Shown: one piece after another, positions 58,073 through 64,000 of the stretch
Layout: each line of letters begins with the position of its first letter
Position numbering within the stretch: the stretch's first letter is position 1
Origin: Notamacropus eugenii
Lineage: Eukaryota > Chordata > Mammalia > Diprotodontia > Macropodidae
Length of the DNA stretch: 64,000 bases
NCBI RefSeq assembly: GCF_028372415.1
Contig: NC_092875.1
Span: 53,570,271 to 53,634,270 of the forward strand
Direction: 5' to 3'
The notes under the pieces: model-generated
Seen by the model: only the letters and a program-made list of their open reading frames with translations
The model's database searches: none
Told to the model about the DNA's origin: nothing
Position numbers and translations under genes: made by a program

Positions 58073-60549
58073 ATACAGCTCTATGTATAATGATTAAAGA
58101 CTTTGATAGTTTTTACTTCTGACAATGAATGTGGCTTCTGTTTAAAGGGTAGTTTTCAAGTTTTACATTTGACTTTAAAGACTTCAGTTCTCTTCGTGTT
58201 TCCTTGCCTGGTTTTCACCACAAGATATGAGGAAGAAATGAAGGTGAGTTTTGTGATGCCACTTCAATATCTGGTGACTTACAGAGGAGAGTGGGTATTT
58301 CACCTTAGAAGTGATCCCAGTAAGGGCACATCAATTGCCCTCCATTCCTGCATCACCACACCATCGTCCAAGCCTTAGTAGTTTACTTTTATCTGTACAT
58401 CCTCCAAAACTCTATGTCACAAATGCCATAGGGTCTTCTCACTCAATTGCTTCCAGTACCATAGCTTTTGTATTCTCCTCACCCCTTATAAAATATTCTA
58501 ATTCTAAGGATTCCGTCTAAATTCTGTTATGTTCTTTTGCTACAATATTATTTCTTGGTACAGTATCTTTTCCAAATGCCTTATTCCTCTGTATGACTCC
58601 ACAAAGTTAATAGAAGTCTTCAATTTTCACTTTTCAACTATGCTTTTCTACTAAAAGTAGGTATATTTGAACTGCAACCTTCTATATATTGAGCATTTTT
58701 GCCAACTCTTAAGAGTCAAGTAGATTCCCAATTTGGAAAACAAATAATCACTACTAATTCCCAACAAGGTTAGGTACAGTCAGATTTGGTTTGTGTTTGT
58801 TGGAGTTTGGATTAGGGGAGGGAGGAAATGGGATCATTGTTGTATATTTTAAAAGAATCTAGTATCATGGAGGAAAGACCTCTGTGGAACAATGATTTTA
58901 GTTTGCTTAGTCATTATGATACTTTTGAGAGTAAGTCAACACAATTTTGCAGCAGTGTTCCTCTATGACACCAAATGCTTTACACAGAAATGCAATTCTA
59001 AATCCATGCTTTCCGTAATTTACTAATCATATTTTCCATATTTTACGAAGCAACAGGATGCTGTTTGGGCTTGTTCTATAGCCTTGTGCATCATTCGTTC
59101 ATAAATACATGATAGAGACCTATAAATATATTAACAGAGGCTGTTGTCACATGAGACAGACATGGTCTTGTCTGAACGTTATTGGCTGCCAAGATGAAAG
59201 ACTCCCAGGGCTCTTCCTGGCTCCTTCCATAGCTAGAGACTAGAAACATCACCCCTTTGCCTCTAGTTTCTATTGATAATGTAGGGACAGTAATGCCCAC
59301 CTCCTTCAGAGGGATGTTGTGAGGGTTAGGAAATACTTGAAAAGTGCTTTGAAATCCAAAGAGCTGATAAAAACGCTAAGCATTAATACATATAATCTTC
59401 TTTCTTGGGCTCCACTTGGTGATATCCTAATGTAATGTATACTAAGTTCTTCTTGTGGAGACGTTGAAGAAAAAAAATCTCTTCAAAGCTCCAGATGTTG
59501 ATGAAAAATCTCATGGAGACATAAGAACCATGATGGAATTTCGAGTTATCATGGATGCTGGGGAAGCATTTAATGGAATATTTTGGCATGTCATTTTGTC
59601 TCAGTGTGTAGTAATATCAACATGGAACACTGTGCTGGTCATCCTCTTTGAGAACAACAGACCAATTTGTTTTCAGAAAAAGACAAAGCATTTTCACTGA
59701 CCATAATGCTTCTTTTTCAACCACTTGGATCTTACCATGCCAGAAGAAACAGAGATATATGTCAGTTTTATCAGCTGGATCCTAGTATTTAAGGATGACT
59801 GATGATTTGTCTGACTATCGTAAAAGCTTTGGGTTATTTTAAAATAATGCTTGGTTGGATGTGCCAACCAGCTAGAAAATGATGCATGTGCAAGAATTGC
59901 ATTTTTTAAAAAGAGTATTTTATTTTTGGAAGGTAAAAAAAAGAAGCCAGGATGTCAGAGCTTAGAGAGGAGCTTTAACATACAGAATATACAAGGTCTG
60001 ATCTGGGAAGGGCCTGGGAGACTCCAAGCCTGCCATTTTACAGTTGAGCAAACTGAGATCCAGTGAGCAGACTTGGCCTAGCCCAAAGATGCAGAAAGTG
60101 TCAGAGCTGGGAAAAAACAATTAAACTTCCAGACCATCCTTACACTCCCCCAGCCCCAAACAAGGAGCTGCAGGTGTTTTCTGCTCAGGGCAGAACCTTA
60201 TCACTTTTCCAAGTGCCTTCTGAGAGCCCCAATGATGAAGGCTTCCCTGAGGCCAAAGTGGAGGTCTCAAAGGGCCATAGACCACACATTTCTTATCCCC
60301 TTCAGACTTCCCCTTTCATCTATTCCCTCTGTGGATATTCAAACCTCTTTCATTTAGAAAACATTTATTTAGCATCTCCAATGAGGTGATATATCTAAAG
60401 CAATTAGCACATAATGGGTGCTTAATGAATGCATGTTCCTTTCCTTTTTTAAAATTTAATGTATACTTGAAATTCTTTCCAAACTCTCTCCCTCTTCCCC
60501 ACTGCCCACTAGAAAATGCCACAGATAGAGAGATAACAATATGCAAAAA

Positions 60550-60715
60550 CATACTAGGCATTCTTCTTTCCTCTTCCCTCCTCTCTCTTTCCTCACTTCC
60601 CATCCCCTTCCTTCCCCTTCCCTCCTCTCCCCTCTTCCCTCCCTTTCCCTTCCCCTCCACTCCCCTCTCTCCTCTTCTGCTCTCTCCTTTCCTCTCTCCC
60701 TTCCTCTCCTCTCCA
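60550..60715. repeat. TCCC/TCTC pyrimidine tract
   Basis: Copy-B equivalent of 5,085-5,300. Almost purely C/T. Confidence 0.9.
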
Positions 60716-60789
60716 AAGGATCATGCCTGGGATATCATAGATTCAGAGTACTCCAGTTAGGGACCTCCCTTTACCAGTGCACATCAATA

Positions 60790-62180
60790 CTTTGGATAAT
60801 ATTTAATATAAATTTTGGACTTTAATAAGGGCCAAAGTTTGAATTCAGAAGAGCCTGGACCTAATAGTCTCCTTGTTTAACTTAGAGGACACCTTTTGAT
60901 GTCAGGCAAACAAATGGGACTTCCTTACCAGACCCTTCTTCTGGCATCTCAGGAATAAGGAAAAACACAGATATCTTGGGTTGTCACTTCAGCTTCGTCA
61001 ACTCTGTTAAGATACCACAACTTCAAAGGCCTGGATATCTGTCATCACAGTGGTGAGACTTTCTCCTTATCTGAAGTCCCAGAGACCTGTTACAGAAAGA
61101 AGATTCCCCCACTTGGAATCATAAAACCCAACTGACACTACTTTGTTCATTGTCTTACCAAATTTACAATGTGTTTATCTAAGAGAGCTCCTTTCTCATG
61201 GTAAAAGGTACTTCAGACAGTCAACTTCTGTACTGAGGGAGCCAATTCTGATCCTGGCTCCATAGTGCTATGTAACTGTTATCTTTATGGGGAATGGATT
61301 AATTAATTAAATCATAAAATGTATGCATTTAGCCTGTTGCCTTTTCTCTAATCAAGTTTTCAGGTCAACACTTTGTACCTTAAAGTATTAGAGAGTGACA
61401 TTGAGAGGTAAAGGGAGTTGTCCACGATCAAACAGAATGTACCAGAAACAGCTGGCCTTCAACCTAAGTCTTCCTGTCTCTGAAGTCAGCTCTCTACTCA
61501 CCTCACCACATTGCCTCTCAAACAGATAACAGAAGAGATAAGAGTGGAGGCTGGATCTGTAGTTTTGTCCATGAACAGAGCAAGTGCCTGAAAATTTTCC
61601 TCTTCAAATGTGGATTTTAAACCCTCTTAGGTGTGAGGAGAGTTGGAGAGTTGACTGGGATAATACAGACTATTTGTTTAGGAATGCATTAGGTCTGAGC
61701 ATAATGGAGAGCACTTTCCATCTGGGGGCTAATCCTTTTGGGAACTTCTGGACTTCAGACAAATGCAGAACAAAAGTGTCCTGGGATAGATGATCACAAG
61801 AAAAGGCTTAGATTAAGTGGCAGAGAGGTCTCTGCATGTAATGAAGAAACCTCACTGCCCTTCAGCCTTTCCACATATCAGATGAGGGAATTAAACTCTT
61901 CAAGAAGCCTCCAGCTCTGGTCATCTACGGTTCTAAATCAGCAGACTTTTCCTGGGAGAATTTGGGTGCTTTCTGGCCTCCTGAAATGGACATCGGGGCC
62001 ATTTTTCTTAGAAAGTCAGCATATGAGCCCGAGAAACAGTCAGCCATCTATCCCTAGAGGAAGAGGACTCTGGCTTATATGACCTCTCTTTGACCTCTCC
62101 CAGCTTGGGCTTCCATCAACATCAATAGCATTATCATCTTTTTCTTCTTTCCCCAGAACTGGAACTAACCTTCCCATTAT
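60790..62180. other. Copy-B-specific sequence within the duplication
   Basis: Two stretches, 60,790-61,370 and about 61,510-62,180, separated by a short piece shared with copy A (61,371-61,500 matching about 5,370-5,480). The first contains no recognised repeat. The second holds two overlapping open frames (61,584-61,793 and 61,738-62,082) without known domains. They are insertions in B or deletions in A. Confidence 0.6.
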
Positions 62181-62473
62181 GTGCAGACAAGGCACCGATT
62201 GATTGACCCTTGATTCCCAAACTTACCTCTGCAGTTCACCATCACCAGCCTGCCCTATTCCCAGGATTCAACCAAGCCTCAGGGATAAAAAATGGTATCA
62301 AGGATGTAGTGAGCGGCCTTGTCCCTTCTGTGGGGCTTCTTGGAAGTACCATAGCCAGCACCAAGGCTGGGATCTCCAAGCATGCCCTTCCCTGACCTTT
62401 CCCCCAGAGCGTGATCCACATCAGAGTTTTAGAGAGTCCTGGACAACCTCAATCCACGAAGTTCCCTGGAGAA

Positions 62474-62704
62474 ATTTCAGGCTCAGATCCAATCCAGCTC
62501 AGACTCTGTCTAGCTGGGATTCTATCTGGCCCACTTGTGAATACAAGCATTACAAATGCTTAGATTCTTTAAGAGGCAACCCAATTTGGCGAATCTTTAG
62601 TAAACTTTGTTTTCTTTGGCTTTAAGAAGACTTGAGTCGAATTCATTCGAGCACGACCCAGACTGTCAGTATTTTGGGGTCCCTATCACCCCTAAACCTC
62701 TTCA
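62474..62704 (+). repeat. 5' LTR (at least its R-U5 end)
   Basis: It has an AGTAAA-type polyadenylation signal followed by a T-rich run near 62,585-62,610, a U5-like stretch, and a CA end a few bases before the primer-binding site. The left border is set where the match to segmental copy A stops. Confidence 0.65.
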
Positions 62705-62708
62705 TTTA

Positions 62709-62726
62709 TGGTTCCCTGCCTGGGAA
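62709..62726 (+). promoter_or_regulatory. Retroviral primer-binding site, tRNA-Glu type
   Basis: 18 bases beginning TGGTTCCCTG, complementary in style to the 3' end of tRNA-Glu, directly after the LTR. Confidence 0.7.
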
Positions 62727-63131
62727 AGCTGCTCATCTCCAGTTCTTCTGCTAAAACTGGAAGGTATGTAAGCCTCCCTCTCTTTCTATCCCCTACTTGC
62801 TCTCCAAGCACCTTGGAAGCAGATTTTTGGACCTGGCTTCAGGTCCCAGTGTCAGGCTAAGTCTTTGAACTTTCTGAGCACTGGAGAGTTAGAGACTCAG
62901 GCTGTTGGTCCAGTGGCTGTGTTTGAGGTCATGGACCTGGGCATACCCTCCAAAGCACAATTCTCTGCAGTTTCTGGGCACTAGAAGGTGAGAGAAACGT
63001 CAGTTAAGTGGGTGCAAGGAAATCAGGGAAAACCTGGTTATTTTTGTCCTCTTGATTTTTTTTCTCAAGGTTTACTTCCACATCCTCCTTTAAGGAGGGG
63101 GGGGAGGGGACTTGCAGCCCCACAGCAAGAA

Positions 63132-64000
63132 ATGGGTCAAAGTTCATCAGTCCTAAGGAATTTGCCTTTGGGTTGTCTTTTACAAAATGGACAAAATTTA
63201 ACTTCTAAAGAACTTAGAAAGAAAAAGTTGATATTCTTTTGCAACACACTTTGGCCTCAGTCTTACCTGGAGGACAATGAAGTGTGGCCCATGTTTAGGA
63301 CCTTACAATGTAATATCCTTTTACAATTACAATTATATTGCCTCCAAAAGGAAAAATGGAAAGAAATACCTTACATAAAGGCCTTTGTCAAACTCTCTCA
63401 GGACCCCATTCTCAGGAAAGATTGTAAGATGCTTGTAGCTAGAGCTGTCCCACAAAAGAAAAATGGGGGTGAATTGGATGTTTTGGATGACCCCCTGTTT
63501 ATGGCTCCGAGGGTCTCGGCCTCACTTCCTTCCCTATCTCTGTTCCCAACTCCCGCTCACTTCCCAGCCAAGGAGCTTGCTGAGGTGCCTCCCTCTGCAG
63601 CCCCTCTCACTGGGGCAACCCTCACTCAGACCTCAGGCCCCACCCCCACGGCAGTCTCTATAGTATCACTGCCTGTAACTCACCCCTCCTTCGGGACTCT
63701 ACCTCAGTCCCCAACTATGGGTCTTGCTTGGGTGCCTCCCTCTGCAGCCCCTCTTGCTGGGGCAACATTCACTCAGGCCTTAGGCCCCACTCTCGTGGCA
63801 CTCTCTGGGGCATCTCCCCCTTTGATCCCTACTATTCCTCAGGCACCAGCAGATCTTTCCCCTTGCCAGCCAGATCCCCTGGCCCTGCAGCCTAATCCAG
63901 TTCAGCAGGTATTCCCCAACCCCTCCCTCACAAGAAGTAGGACTCCTATCTTCCTCCACAAGCCCCTATCCCCACTGGGCCATCAGGGCTGTTTCCCTGG
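63132..64000 (+). other. Endogenous retrovirus gag region (fossil), partial
   Basis: Begins with MGQ, the N-myristoylation start of gammaretroviral Gag matrix proteins. A basic, matrix-like N-terminal part of about 110 residues is followed by a Pro/Ala/Ser-rich part, as in the matrix-p12 region of this group. Two tandemly related Pro-rich segments (near 63,570-63,640 and 63,735-63,800) share the phrase VPPSAAPL. The region looks open to the window edge; capsid, pol and env would lie beyond it. Confidence 0.8.

Larger units (their letters stand above)
55540..62475 (+). repeat. Segmental duplication, right copy (B)
   Basis: Direct repeat of 1-5,785. It differs by many single bases and small gaps, a longer TA/TG run at 58,036-58,072, a longer G run near 56,630-56,642, and about 1.3 kb of extra sequence at 60,790-61,370 and 61,510-62,180. 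The readable match ends at 62,473 next to an endogenous retroviral element. Confidence 0.93.
62474..64000 (+). mobile_element. Gammaretrovirus-like endogenous retrovirus, 5' part
   Basis: Fossil element starting within or at the edge of the duplicated block. In order: LTR sequence to about 62,704, a primer-binding site resembling one for tRNA-Glu at 62,709-62,726, an untranslated leader, and a gag region from 63,132. The element runs off the right edge. The LTR part in view is short (about 230 bases), so the 5' LTR is either short or 5'-truncated. What is seen of gag looks open. The age cannot be judged without the 3' LTR. Confidence 0.82.

Noticed and set aside
63463-63663. Short open frame overlapping the fossil gag region
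   Set aside because: It is a shadow in another frame of the gag region and shows no retroviral feature of its own.

Overview
This is a mammalian, almost certainly marsupial, genomic window. The interspersed repeats say so: L1 and half-L1 (HAL1) copies of the type common in opossum and other marsupials, tRNA-derived and MIR-core SINEs, L2 and L3/CR1 tails. It holds no intact ordinary protein-coding gene that I can defend. The main host content is a long, decayed mucin locus on the + strand and two copies of a phospholipase-D5-like pseudogene.

Layout. 1-5,785 is the left copy of a segmental duplication carrying a PLD5-like pseudogene. 5,786-17,950 is repeat-rich intergenic DNA with a small cluster of degenerate coiled-coil exons on the - strand (about 12,640-13,770). 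17,950-23,050 is a truncated, decayed L1 joined to an L1/HAL1 ORF1 fragment. 23,239-52,758 is a MUC16-like membrane mucin locus. It has a 40-codon 5' exon and a roughly 6.5 kb (element-free) Pro/Thr/Ser-rich region that is itself two diverged long repeat units. A short linker exon and four tandem copies of the first SEA-domain exon (585-586 bp period) follow. Then come one second SEA exon, five 14-16-codon linker exons in a tandem array, four more linker exons in a duplicated 2.4 kb block, and a last first-type SEA exon. 55,540-62,475 is the right copy of the segmental duplication with the second PLD5-like pseudogene. 62,474-64,000 is the 5' end of a gammaretrovirus-like endogenous element that runs out of the window.

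How the parts fit. Exon order and phases (linker exons 1-1, SEA exon one 1-0, SEA exon two ending in phase 1) follow the known MUC16 plan of a giant O-glycosylated N-terminal region followed by SEA modules separated by short mucin linkers. Many mucin exons keep frame and clean splice sites. Others carry in-frame stops or frame changes, and HAL1 elements have landed in the mucin region and in an intron. I read the locus as a decaying or pseudogenised MUC16-like mucin, with an intact-looking SEA-exon array inside it. The two PLD5-bearing blocks are direct repeats about 50 kb apart that bracket the whole mucin locus.

Limits: no alignment or database search was run. Identities, family names and exon borders come from reading the sequence. 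Repeat borders are approximate to tens of bases.
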